A stretch of 64,000 nucleotides of DNA, taken from contig BRON01000011.1 of NCBI GenBank assembly GCA_024345305.1, positions 1,116,001-1,180,000 of the forward strand, given 5' to 3'. The DNA comes from Mrakia gelida. Taxonomy: Eukaryota > Basidiomycota > Tremellomycetes > Cystofilobasidiales > Mrakiaceae. The position numbers and the translations under genes were made by a program. Shown piece by piece: positions 33,037 to 44,013 of this stretch. Under the pieces are notes generated by a model. That model worked only from the letters and a program-made list of their open reading frames with translations, did not search any database and had not been told where the DNA came from. How positions within the stretch are numbered: position 1 is the first letter of the stretch; the number at the start of each line of letters is the position of its first letter.

Positions 33037-35360
33037 CTAAGAAGAGGACCCAACGAGGCTGGCGGGAGTCGCAAACCCGACCCGCTGCTTCTCGACGTCA
33101 AAGATCGAGAACACGTTCTGTGAAACGAAGATCTGAGGTCAGCGATGACTCGAGAAGCTCGTATAGATGAAAAGTTCGACTTACTCGCAGAAATATATCC
33201 CCAACTGCGACGAGAGAAGCAAACGAACGTCAGCTACGCCCGCCTCGCCGCGTCCTCTCGAAGACCGAGCCCACTCACCCAACCAAGTAGACTTCAGCGA
33301 CGAAGACCATCCCACAATACCTGTACACCCAGAGAGCACAGCGCGTCAGCCCTCTCGAAAGGAGCCGAGAGGCAAAGGAGTGTCGAAAACAAAGGACGAC
33401 GACTCACTCCCAACGCAATCCGAACTCCCTTGGCTGACCTTCCCTAGACTGAGCGCATCGACTGCGATAGTGAAATCCTTCCCACCGAAGCGGAAGGAGA
33501 TGGTAGGAGTTGAATTGCAAGGGAAGGTGTGGTAGCCTTTGAAGCTGGGTCCTGGTGGGAAAGGGTCGAGCGAGGGAGGGAGGAGACGAACGTGAGCTTT
33601 CGTTCGCTTCGTTTCGTTCTGAGAGGAAAGAGAGAAAGGGAGAGAGTAAACGAACCGTGGACGGCACTGAGCTCGTAGGATCCAGGGACGGAGGCCCAGA
33701 GAGCTGCGACGTCGTCGAAAGTTCCGCTGGAAGGAAGAGCAGGAGGCGAGAGGAGAGGAGGTCAGCGAGACGCGACGGCAAGAAGGGATCGTCGAGGAGG
33801 AAAGACAAACTAGAGGTACGTGGTCCCACTTCGCGAACGAAAAGCTGGATGTCAGTCTCGAGAATCTAGGATGGGTAAGAAGCGAGGCAAAAATGACTCA
33901 CGTATCAATCACAGCGTCTCCTCCCTGAATCTTGACAGGCGAACCGTTCACTGCGAGCTGGTCGAGTCCGATCGTCCAGTACGACCTCTTGGTGACGTTC
34001 GCGTACCTGCGGAGATCGAGCAAAGACGTATCAGCTCCCGAAGGTAGGTCGAAGGGAAGGAGGAAACTAGAAAGACTCACGAAATATCACCAACGAACTT
34101 GCTCGAGTCGAGTCGACCCAGCGTGAGTTCAGATCCCTGAGGCGTGAGATCGAACGTGAAGAGCTTATCATCCAGCGAGACTTGGGAGAGGAGCTTGTCT
34201 GTATATGAAGAGAAGGAGGTGGTCAGACGAGGGAGAGGATTGGGAGCGAGGGGAGAGGAGGGAGCGACGAACGAAAGAACGGAGTCGCGCTCGACGACGA
34301 TAGAGAAGGCCAGCCCAGTCCGAGGATCCTACAAAACCAAATAGAACGAGGGTCAGCAAAAGCTCTTCGATCAACTTCGAAGCGAGGGAAGGAGGACTCA
34401 CCCATCAGCAGCAAAGTTGCTCATCGAGAACGAATCGCTCATCGTCGTAACAGGGCTCAGCGTCTGTCCCGTCACGTTGTAGCCTCCCACTTTGACGGTA
34501 TCGGAGTAGAGAGGACCAGATGTCTTAGATCCATCAGCGTAGGTGATGGCGAAGGGGACGGAAGTTGCTATGAGTTTCGAAGTCGAGGAGAGGGAGGTGT
34601 CGAGCTGAAGGGACGACGACGGGAAGTCGAAGACGAAGACGACCGATCAGCTCTCTTCTTCGCTTTCAATCCAGTCTTCAAGTGACGAAGGTGACTCACA
34701 GATTGATGTCCCAGGCATCCAGTCGCATTGCAGGAGGAAGCAGGTATCCAGAGATCCTGAGCGAAGTGAAGGGAGACGAGATCAAAGTCAGCTTTCGCTC
34801 GACGCGTCTCTCTTCACCTTCAAAGCTCTCGTGGCCTCGAGGGAACTCACACTACTACCCGTATCAAACACGACCGTAAAATTCTGTCCAGGCGTCCCAA
34901 TCTGGATCTTCCCCATCCAGATATCCTCAGACATGTCCGTCAACTTCACGCTTCCCGTCGTCGTCCAGCTGCCACCACCGCCGTCTCTCCTCTCCCACTC
35001 CGACCCATCTAGCCCTCCACGCTCTCCTCCGTCCCGTCGTCCCATGCTTGACTCGAGCCCAGCACCTGCCCTCCTCGCAGCTCCTCCGTTCCCAAGCTTG
35101 TACTTCGCCGACGCTCGATTCCGATGAACGGTCAAGCCGTTGAGGCTGACTTCAACGTTGGGCAGGGTGAGGTCGAGAGGGATGATGCGGTTGAGAGGGA
35201 CTATGATGCCCATGTGGGCTCCGGGGGGAGTAAAGATTGGGGCGGGGAGGGAGAGGACGAGGGATGGGGTGAGAGTGAGGAGGAAGAGGGAGAGGAGAGG
35301 GAGGGTTGGGAGGGAGGAGGAGGAGGTTTGGAGACGAGAGGTCGAGGTGAAGGATGGCAT
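33037..35360 (-). CDS. Secreted pepsin-like aspartyl protease
   Basis: About ten short exons. N-terminal signal peptide (LPTLPLLSLFLLTLTPSLVL), a propeptide, then the catalytic domain. First active site VVFDTGSS, with splicing directly after it to DLWIPASSCNATGCLGHQS. Flap region YADGSKTSGPLYSD. Second active site VIDTGTTYL, itself formed across an intron (GATAC|T). The C-terminal exon reads NVFSIFDVEKQRVGFATPAS before TAG, the usual final strand of A1-family pepsins. Both catalytic Asp are present, so an active secreted or vacuolar endopeptidase is expected. A Gly/Arg-rich insert (ERRDGGGGS) precedes the mature domain and may hold the activation cleavage site. No GPI tail is visible, which separates it from yapsins. 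Confidence 0.87.
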
Positions 35361-35945
35361 GATGAGTGGGCGGGTTCAGCGTAGTATCGAGGTAGTTGCG
35401 AGTTGCGGTTGGTGGGGTCGTCGAGCGAGAGTTGCGTGTAGGTCGTCGTCGAAGGGAGTTGTCAAGGGAGGAAAACGAGTGTGATGCACGAAACGAGCGT
35501 GTATTGGGTCGGCCAGCCGAGAGAGTGGAGTTGAGGATTGAGAAGAGAGGTCTAGGTGTCGTTGGCTGAGTTCGTTGTAGTCGTTGATGGTCGATGTTGG
35601 GAGGGAGGGAGGGCGAACCGAGTCCAGCGGTATGGGTTTGGCGAAACGGAACGAAGGCGGTGAAGGAGTCTCAGACTTACTTGACAATTCTTGAGGATGG
35701 AGGTCGACGGTTAGGGAAAATTTGGTCGGCCTGACTTTGAATGGGGAAAGGTGAAAAGAGGAGGAAGGGGAGGCGTCAGTCGCGTCGGTTTGAACTCGAA
35801 TTCACGACGTCGCGAGCCTCCTTCCATCAACGCTGCGAAGAGCTGCTCCAGCCTCGTCTGTTCGTTACCAGCCAAGACTTCCAAGTGCGACCCAAACGCC
35901 GACGAAAGCGAAAGGAAAGACTCACCTCGAGTCGTCTTCCCTCGC
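35361..35945. other. Intergenic region upstream of the protease gene
   Basis: 585 bp between palC (its 3' side) and the protease start, both on the minus strand. Nothing beyond promoter/UTR sequence recognised. Confidence 0.4.
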
Positions 35946-37843
35946 TCAAAAGTATCCCTCGCCCCCTCCCCCTCCCTCCTCCTCGTCCTTTTTCCCACCA
36001 GCACCGCCACCGAAGATCAGCCCTCCCATCCCGTCGCCCAGCTCATCTACTCCGTCTCCACCCCCTCTCGAGACATATCCAGGCGCTCCAGGTCCGAAGA
36101 GCGGCTGAGGAGGAACGAAGGCTTTCGACGCGAGGACGGCTCGACCGGCTGGGATTCGGGGGAGGAGCGAGGAGAGAGGTGGGAGAGGAGAGAAGTAGAC
36201 CTAAATGGGGTCCAAAAGGAAATGGAGAAGGATGGGGGTCAGAGAAGGGTCGAGACGAAGGGCGAACGAGAGAAACAAGAAGGCAACGACGCGTCTCAAG
36301 AAACGAACCTGATCATTCGCCTTCTCGTACGCCTTCAAGAAACTCTCCACGCTCTCCAAAGCATCTCCAAACTTTCCCTTCCTCTCCTTCTTCTCCTCCT
36401 TCCCACCAGACTTCTTAAACAACCCAGCAACCTTCCCGCCTCCAGTACTCCCTCCTCCTGAGCTCCCTCCTCCTCCACTGCTTCCAGAGCCAGATCCCGA
36501 GCTCTCAAGCAACGTCTTCCTGCTATCCCTCAACCAAACGATCGCCTCTCCAGTCCTCTCCCCTTTCCCACCCCCATTCTCGCCAGCATCAACACCCAAC
36601 CACTTCCTCGACATCGCCTCGGCGTAGTCGCGTCCCTCCTTCAAGTACTTTACCAGCGCGCTCAGAGGTTCATCCGTCGCGACCGAAGAGCCGGAGGAAG
36701 AGGAGGCTCGGATGAGGGTTAGAGCGGAAGTGTAGAGGGCGAGGACTTGGAGGTAGAGCTTCGAGAGGAGGGACGGGGAGGGATGGGTTTTGGAGAGAGG
36801 AGGACCGGAGTGAGGGGAGGAGGAGAGGGAAGGGGAGAGGAGTTTCCGGATTGAGAGGAGTTGGGCGTCGGCGAGGAGCATTCTACAAACGCGCGAGCAC
36901 AGTGGGACAGACAAAGAGGTGAGTTCGAGAGAAGAAGAGGGACGAGGGGACCAGAACGACCGACGACGGACCACGACCTTGGCGACGCCAGACTCACTTG
37001 CTCAACCCCATCACAAATCCTCTACTTCCCTCAACAGGACCCTTCCCCTTCCCTCCTCCACCCTTCTGGGACCTCTCTCTCTCCCACTCCCCTACGACCC
37101 TATCGCTCATCCATTCCCCTACGCCAGCAGCTCTACAGAGGAGATCAGCCGCTTGACCGAGCTTGTCGTCCTTCTTCTTTCGCTCGACGGAGCTCATCGT
37201 CGGATCCAGCTCGTACGACCTCGAGCTTGGGTTGTTGGTTGGGTTGAGAGAGAGGAGAAGGGAGGTTGAGAGGTTGGATAAGGCGTAGATGTAGGTGAGG
37301 AGGACGAAGGTTTGTTCGGCGAGGAAGGAGGGGACCGTCAGACGAGGCGGGTTCGGGTGATGCGTTGAGGTCAAGGTCGTACGCCAGGAGAAGGCTGCGA
37401 ACAAACGATAAAGATAGGAGGATGAGTGAGAGGTCGGAGAGTGAGATAAGACGAGGATCTGAAGACTTACGAGGATCTGCAAGAAGGAGGACGTCGTCTG
37501 TTCCGAGGCAGTTGACGATGGAGCTCAACAGAGGGAGGTACTCTTCAACAGCCTGATCCCATCACCCAAAGAACGAAAATCAAAACAACAACAACGTCAG
37601 CATCACCCTCTCGTTCCCCTCTTCCTCTCCATGAGAAGAATCAAGCCTACTCACGTTTACAACTGCCCTAGCATCCCTCTCTCCATCCTCTGTCCTCCTC
37701 TCCTGCTTCAAGATGCCTCTCAGCGTCGCCCTCGCCGAAGTAGCCTCTGCGATCCTGAGCGTATAGTTCGAATGAGGATCCGTCAAGAAATCCGAGAAGG
37801 AGATAGCTCCAGTCGTTGGGATTGGGAAAGGGAAAGTAGACAT
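35946..37843 (-). CDS. palC: pH-response regulator PalC (BRO1 domain)
   Basis: The N-terminus FPFPIPTTGAISFSDFL is the characteristic PalC opening, followed by ATLRGILKQERRTEDGERDA and AVEEYLPLLSSIVNCLG. The BRO1-type helices include AADLLCRAAGVGEWMSDRV, MLLADAQLLSIRKLL, YLQVLALYTSALTLIRAS and YLKEGRDYAEAMSRKWLGVD. The C-terminal exon (from about 36190) reads VYFSPLPPLSSLLPRIPAGR and FGPGAPGYVS, conserved in PalC, then a Gly/Glu tail to TGA. PalC is the ESCRT-III-binding member of the Pal/Rim alkaline-pH signalling pathway that leads to proteolytic activation of PacC/Rim101. An insertion of Gly/Ser repeats (about 36440-36500) interrupts the BRO1 region and probably forms a loop. Its start codon is 133 bp from the oppositely transcribed FSH hydrolase gene. 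Confidence 0.87.
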
Positions 37844-37976
37844 CTTCTGTCTGTTTGGTGATGAGCGTTTGGGGTGGGTGAGCTCGAACGAAACGGAGAC
37901 GGAGAAGGACGAATTCAGCTTGAGCAGACAGGCATCCTTTTCAACCCCCAACCATCACCCCGAAAAGAATCTTAAC
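37844..37976. promoter_or_regulatory. Compact divergent promoter, palC / FSH hydrolase
   Basis: Only 133 bp separate the two start codons. No PacC site (GCCAAG) was found on either strand, so pH regulation of these two genes through PacC is not evident here. Confidence 0.55.
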
Positions 37977-39644
37977 ATGCTCAGGATCCTCGGTGAGCTA
38001 GCTCCTCGATGGATATACGTGATTCCTCAGCTAACGACGCGTTCGTTGACCTGCAGCCCTCCCTGGTTACACTCAAGTGAGCTCTCCTTCTCCCTCCCTC
38101 TGCTCTCGCAACTCTGCCCAATCTTCCAACCTCCTCCAATCCACTCGCTGACTTTTTCGCCTCGCTTCGATTGGGATCTCGTAGAATGCCTACATCATGT
38201 CCAAGCGACTTGGTGCTCTCCGTAAAGGTTGCGGGAAGGACGTCGAGTTTGGTGAGCTTCAAACGAACGAGGGGCAAGAAGGAAAGCTCAACGTCGAGCT
38301 CGCAAAGGACCGTCCACTGACTCTCCTCGCCCTTCGTCGTCTCTACAGTTTTTATCGACGTCAGTTCACCCTCTAGAAGCCCTCATCTTCCTCTTTCCTC
38401 ACTCTGACCTTCGTTTCCGATCTCTCCAGCCCCCTCACATCGTCCTCAACCCCTCCTTCGGAGGTTCCCTCGCCGACTTCGATTCCACCGCCGCTTCCAC
38501 TCCAGAAGAGCAGACTCCCGAGAACACGCCTCGTTCGTGGTGGGAGGCTGGATCCGACGGAATGAACATGACCTACGTCGGCTTCGACGAGACCGTCCAG
38601 TACCTCAGGGAGGTCCTCGATAAGGACACGAAGGGCTTTGATGTGAGTTCGAACACGGAGGGAGGACGTCGGCTCGAAATTTATCAACAGCAGAGCGCTG
38701 ATGTGTTTGGTCTTGGGTTTGCGTGTGTGCACAGGGTGTTTTCGGATTCTCTCAAGGAGCTGGAATGGCTGCTATCCTGGCTTCGATCCTCGAGAAGCCA
38801 AGTTTGCATCCCGCGTTCGCTGGATCGAGTTTCCCTCCTTTCAAGTGTACGTCGCACGCTCCTCATCCAACCTCTTTCACACGCTAGATCATCGTCTCAG
38901 TCCCCTCAAATCTGAGCGTCGGTTAGCGGTGTTGCTGGCGAGAGAAACGCTCTCGAGCGAGCCCAACTCAACCCGTCACGCGTCGTCCTCCGTCCCTCCT
39001 CTCCCCTCCTCCCGATCCGCTCCGTGGCTCCCTCTCTTCTTCTTCCCAAACTAACACCTTCCCGCTCCGTATCTCTCTCTGCGATTTCCCTCACAGTCGC
39101 CATCTTCGCCGGAGGTTTCCTCCCAGTCGCCACCAACCCGACGTTCGAGGGCTACTTCCCCATCGAGCAAACTCCCACTCTTCACATCATCGGAAACGTC
39201 GACGTCATCATCGGAGAGGCTAGGTCGTTGGCTCTGGTAGAGAACTGTCACGACGCGAGGATTGAGAGGCACGATGGTGGTGAGTTCAGCGTCCTTTTTA
39301 TTTCGAAACGACGCGTCGAGCTGTCGTTTCATCGTACTCTCTTCGCCTTTCTTTCTTCTCTCGCCACTTCACCTCTCGCTTTCGCCTCTCGCAAACTGAC
39401 CCCTCTTCTCCCTTCCCTGCTCTCTTTCCGTGATCGCTCCCATCCAGGCCACTTCGTCCCCGCCAAAGCGTCCTTCAAGAACTTCCTCAAGGAGTACATC
39501 ACCTCGTTCGAGCCCGGAGGACTCCAGGGAGACGTTCCTCCTCCCAAGTCCGTTCCCCCTTCCGCTGCAACTTCCGCTGCTCCTACACCCATCGCTACTC
39601 CCAGGAGTGGATCGCCAGCTCCTTCGCCTTCGCCTAAGATCTAG
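37977..39644 (+). CDS. FSH1/OVCA2-family serine hydrolase
   Basis: Begins with tiny exons: MLRIL | ALPGYTQ | NAYIMSKRLGALRKGCGKDV | VFID | PPHIVLNPSFG. This matches the FSH family opening 'iLcLHGy.qn...f..k...lrk.l....ef.fid.P'. The nucleophile is in GVFGFSQGAGMAAIL (G-x-S-x-G). A second strand is VAIFAGGFLPVATNPTFEGY, and the catalytic His is in HFVPAK near 39450. The end is Pro/Ser/Ala-rich (SAAPTPIATPRSGSPAPSPS) before TAG. The family are small alpha/beta hydrolases; yeast Fsh1-3 have esterase-like activity with unknown natural substrates. The longest intron (about 38858-39097, roughly 240 bp) is large for this genome. Confidence 0.85.
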
Positions 39645-39752
39645 ATCTAGACGCGTCGGGACTTCGGATCGTTCGTTTATCTTTCGTAGAGGGACGCTGG
39701 CTTGGATAGAAGCTAGCATCCATTTTAGATCTATTTAGAGCTAGATGATTGA

Positions 39753-42182
39753 TCATGGGCTTTGATCGACCACTCGTCCAGCGAGGAGCTTGATAAATTT
39801 CCCTGCGAAGCAAAAAGAAACGACGTCAGCGACGCGTCTCGTCTGTCCACCTCCTCCCTCCCCTCCCCCTCTCGGTCATTCGTCTATAACTCACCTTCCT
39901 CCTCCCTCCAAGGCCTCTCCCCCTCCCAATGCCCCACCCAAACCACCGCCGTCCCTCCCCCCAACGCTCTCAGAAACCTCCTGCACCGCTCGATCTGGTT
40001 CATCTCCATGAACGCGAACGGTTCGTCGAGCACGACCAGTTCCTTCCTTCTCCTCCCCTCCCCATCAGGCGCGCGACTCGTCCCAGCCATAGCCCTAGCG
40101 AACAAAACCAAGCTCTGCACAGCAGGAGGTTGATGCGCGAACTTCTCCTTCGCCCACCCAGCCCCACCTCCCATCTCCTCGGGGAACAAACTCCTCAACA
40201 ACGACCCCACTTCCTCCTTCTGTTCCTCACTCAAGATCCTCCTTGAGAAGATGCCCAGAAACCCCGTCCCCACGGCGTCCTCGATGGTCAAGTTGGTGGA
40301 GCGGGGGAAAGCTTTGAAGATCTCTGGAGAGGTGTGACCGATGATGGAGTTGAGAGTTGCTGTTGCTATGGAGCGACGAGGGGAGCCGAAGAGGGTTAGG
40401 GAGGAGGCGGGGAGGGAGAAGGAACGGGGGTGGTCGCCTAGGAGGAGGGAGAGGAGGGTTGTTTTGCCGGAGCCTGGATGGGTAGGAAGAGAGAGAGGTG
40501 AGCCAGCGAAAGTCGAGGCGAGGGAGCTTCGGGACAGGCTGAGAAAACAAGGAGACGAACCGTTGCGACCTTGAAGATGCCATCTATCTCCGCTTCGGAT
40601 GGTCCAGGAGATGTCGTGAAGGACCTGAGGAAGGGGAGGTGACGACGCGACGAAAAACGATCAGTTCTCGGTCCGCGACGCGACGGAAACCCAAAAACGA
40701 GTAGACCGACCTTTTTCTCCCCATAAGAAACCTCCACACCTTCCATCCTCACAAGCTCCTTCCCACTTCCCTCTTCCATCCCCTGCTCGCCCTCTTTCCC
40801 AACCCTTCCAACCTCGAACCTCCCCGCCTCCTCCTCAGCCTTCGCAACCTTCTCAGCCCACCACGCCTTCTCATCCCCGTTCTTCCCGAACCTAAGTCCT
40901 GGCCCAGAGGTCGAGTCGGAGGGTTCTCGTACCTCGACGACGTCGGTGATCCAAGAAGGAAGGTCCTCTCCTCCTCGCAAGACGAGAACGACACGAGTTG
41001 AACCGCTGTTGCTGAGATCGCCTAGGACGTGAGCTACTTCGATACGGCCTTGAGGGTCGAGGCCTGCGAAGGGTTCTTCGACGCTGTAGTCAGGTGGGTT
41101 CGGAGTGAAGAGGAGGGAGAAGGAAAAAAAGAGAGGAAGAGGGAGGACGCGTTGCGAATCGGTCAGTCTTCGCTCCCTCGCCCCTCTTCACTCGTCCCTC
41201 CAAGACTTCCACGCTCTTCCAGACAAGCCTCCCACTTCCCCAATCTCGCTCGTACACACCACGAAAACTCACACAAGCAACCTCGGCCTCTTCAACAACG
41301 CCAACGCCAACCTCGCTCTCCTCGTCTGTCCATTACTCAACCCCACAAACGGCACCTCCAGCAAATGCTCAATCCCCACCTCCCTCGTCGCCCACCTCGC
41401 TTCCTCCTCGCCCTTCTTCCCGCCGTGGAGGGGGTCAGGATCAAGGATCCACTTGATCGTTTGGAGGAGGGTGTGTCGGTCCGATTCGAAGAGAGCGTGG
41501 TAGCGGGCGGTGTAGTCGGAGAACTCGCCAGTTGGGGAGGGAGGGAGGGAAAAGGTTAGGTGGTGGATTGGGGGAGCTGTTGAGAGTGGAGTTGGGTGCG
41601 AGAGGGAGGTGGACGGTGAAGAGAAGGCTGAAGAAGGGGACGAGGAGGGAGGGAGGGCTGAGGTTGAGCTCGACGTTGAGGGTTCGATTGGAGCTGGAGA
41701 GTAGAGGAAAGGATGTCGGCCTGGTGGGGGGATAGGTGGAGAGAGGCGGTGGTGGGTGAGGAGGAGCTGCAGAAGAACGCAAGGTTGGGACGAACAACGA
41801 AGGAAGAAGGAAGGGGAAAAGAAGAGGATGGTGAGCTCGAGCTCATCAACACTCTTCCTCCTTCGCTTCCTCCCTTTCTGCCTCTTCACAGCTCCCCACC
41901 CCAACAGACTTGAGACGAACGTCAACTCACATCCAACAAAACCTTCCGATCCTTCCCCCCTCCTATCACGGCCCATTTCTCATCCGCCTCGATCTTCCAT
42001 CCTCGTTCCTTCAGCTCGAGGAGAGGTCGTCCCTTCGAGTTCCCACCGTTGCCGTACTGGAAGACGTGGGTTCCGCGGGGGATGTTGAGCGTGGGAGCGA
42101 GGGAGGAGACACGGCGTCGTGAAGAGAGGGGGAAGAGCGCCTTGCGAGCACGAAGGAAGCAGGAGGAGGAGATGGGAGTCAT
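39753..42182 (-). CDS. Soluble twin-domain ABC ATPase (YDR061W/ModF-like)
   Basis: Two ABC nucleotide-binding domains and no membrane segments. Domain 1: WAVIGGGKDRKVLLDV stands where Walker A should be, followed by signature LSNGQTRRARLALALLKRP and Walker B LLVLEEPFAGLD. Domain 2: WHLQGRNGSGKTTLLSLLLG (intact Walker A), AHQPPAVQSLVLFARAMAG in the signature region (no LSGGQ) and LVVLDEPFAFMEM as Walker B. The two half-sites are therefore complementary: one lacks a proper P-loop, the other lacks the signature. This resembles yeast YDR061W and bacterial ModF-like proteins, whose roles are unclear. The N-terminus (FLRARKALFPLSSRRRVSSL) looks like a mitochondrial targeting signal. The last exon adds KFIKLLAGRVVDQSP. 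Confidence 0.8.
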
Positions 42183-42377
42183 GAGTGAAGAGAGAAGCGT
42201 TGAGCTCGAGCTTTCGGACGTGCTCCCGATTCCGAGTCACGTCAAAGGATCGATTTATCTTGCTCTCCTTCTGCATGCTCAGCACCTTCGCTCGAAGTTC
42301 AGTCGTTCATCTCGCAGCAAAGGGGCGAAAGACAGAGCCAGAATTCGAGGTTTCATTCAGATCCCAAGATGACCGAT

Positions 42378-43900
42378 CTACCGACTCGCCTTCTGCTCGA
42401 CCTCCTCTTCCTCCGCCAACTCCTCCTCCTCCACAGGCTCCTCCTCAGCCGCCTCCCTAGGGGAGCTTGAGAAGATTCGGTACTGGTCCTTCACGATGTT
42501 GAATGCGGGCTGAGCAGGAAAACGCAGGAAAGGAGAAGGTAAGCGAGCGATTCAGGTCGGCGCGAGAACAAGTGAGGAGGGAAAGAGGGTCGAGGGTCGA
42601 GATGATGAGATAGGGTACTCACAAGGACGATGATCTCGTTCTGGAGAATCGGAAGGTAAGAGAGGAGCACAAAGGAAGGGGAAGGAGGACGCTGTCAGTC
42701 TCGTCTCGCCTCATCTCCTCCCTCCATCACGCGTCGACGTCCTCCCTCCACACCATCACCAGCGTCAGAGGGCCCACGATGGAACGAATGACTCACTTGA
42801 TCAACAACCTGCCCACTAAACATCAACAACCTCTCCCTGAACCTCTCCTCGCTCGGCGTAGCGCTCGCAATTCCAGAGGCGAACTCCGGATCAATCGCGT
42901 TCCCTTCTTCGTCCTCGGGACCGTTAATCATTCGGACCTTGGATGCCTCGGAGTAGGCGGTGTAGTAGATAAGCGTACGAACGGCGTCTTTGGTTTTGAT
43001 GGAGTCGGGGAGGTTGAGGATCTGTGCGACGGCAAAGGTGAGGAGAGGGTCAGGGACGAGATTCCGTGGGAGGCGAGGGTAGGGGAGGGAGGAGAGAGAC
43101 GAACTTCGACGGTTTCGGTGGATGGACGCTGGGAAGAGGAATGAGGTTTGGAGGTTAGTTCTAGGGTGATTGAGGTGGGCTGATGGGAGAGGAAAGAACG
43201 AGAGGAGCGGTCGACTCACAGCGAGTCCAGCAGCAGGCGAATCGGCGGGAAGGTAGATTGAGAAAACGCCCTAAAGAGATCCAAAGAACGAGATGCAAGG
43301 TCAGCATTGACGTCTCAGAAAGTTGAGGGACGTTAAGGTAGAGGCGAGACGAGGGAAGAAGAAGAAGAGGAGGAAGATGCTCGTCGAGTTTGTTGAGCTC
43401 TCGTTTCCTTCCCTTCTCCTCCCCTCCTGCCTCTTCCTGCCTCCTCCACCCCATCTTCAACACGCAACAGGTCAGATTAGAAGGGAAGACTGACCTTCTC
43501 CCCATTGGACTTGACGTTCAAACTCCTGACCGCCTTTACGACGTCTGAGAGGTTGATCTCATCCTCTCCGAGGACCTGAACGAGTCCAGCCTTCGCTTTC
43601 GATCCCTTCGAAGCCAGAAGCCTAGAGCCTACAACCTCAAGTCCAGAAGACTTGACGAGGTTCTGAATATCGGCCGCGGTATCCGATTTGGTGAGTTGAG
43701 AGACCTGAAGAAAGGCGGGCGTGTGGTGAGCTCGAGCGAGAGGGACGGAGGTGAAGGAAGGGAAGGAGAACGAGGAGGAGGGGACGAACGTAAATGGATG
43801 CCTCGAGAGCTCGAGCGGAGAGGGAGGTGGAGAAGGAACGTGATATTGAGCACGAGATGGGAGAGACTCGGAGAGTGGAGAAGAGAGAGGGGAAGGACAT
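42378..43900 (-). CDS. Mitochondrially targeted protein of unknown function
   Basis: About seven exons. The N-terminus MSFPSLFSTLRVSPISCSIS plus RSFSTSLSARALEASIY is a classic mitochondrial presequence. It is followed by VSQLTKSDTAADIQNLVKSS, LVQVLGEDEINLSDVVKAVR, GVFSIYLPADSPAAGLA, a tiny exon RPSTETVE, ILNLPDSIKTKDAVRTLIYY, MINGPEDEEGNAIDPEFASG and ERFRERLLMFSGQVVDQ. After two short exons it ends PAFNIVKDQYRIFSSS and a Glu-rich tail. I do not recognise the family. No transmembrane helix is evident, so matrix location is likely. The gene is divergent from the mitochondrial release factor gene with 113 bp between starts, which hints at a shared promoter and a mitochondrial gene-expression role; this is inference only. 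Confidence 0.62.
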
Positions 43901-44013
43901 TGTTTAGAGATGGTAGGAAGGAGTTAGGAACAAAAGAAAAGGAAGGAGGTCCGGTGAGCTCGACTTTTTCGACCTTCCTCCCTCCCCTCCTCGCTCGTTC
44001 GCACTCAACTCCC
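43901..44013. promoter_or_regulatory. Compact bidirectional promoter of two mitochondrial-protein genes
   Basis: 113 bp between the starts of the unknown mitochondrial protein (-) and the mitochondrial release factor (+). Such a short gap leaves room for only one shared promoter. Confidence 0.55.
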
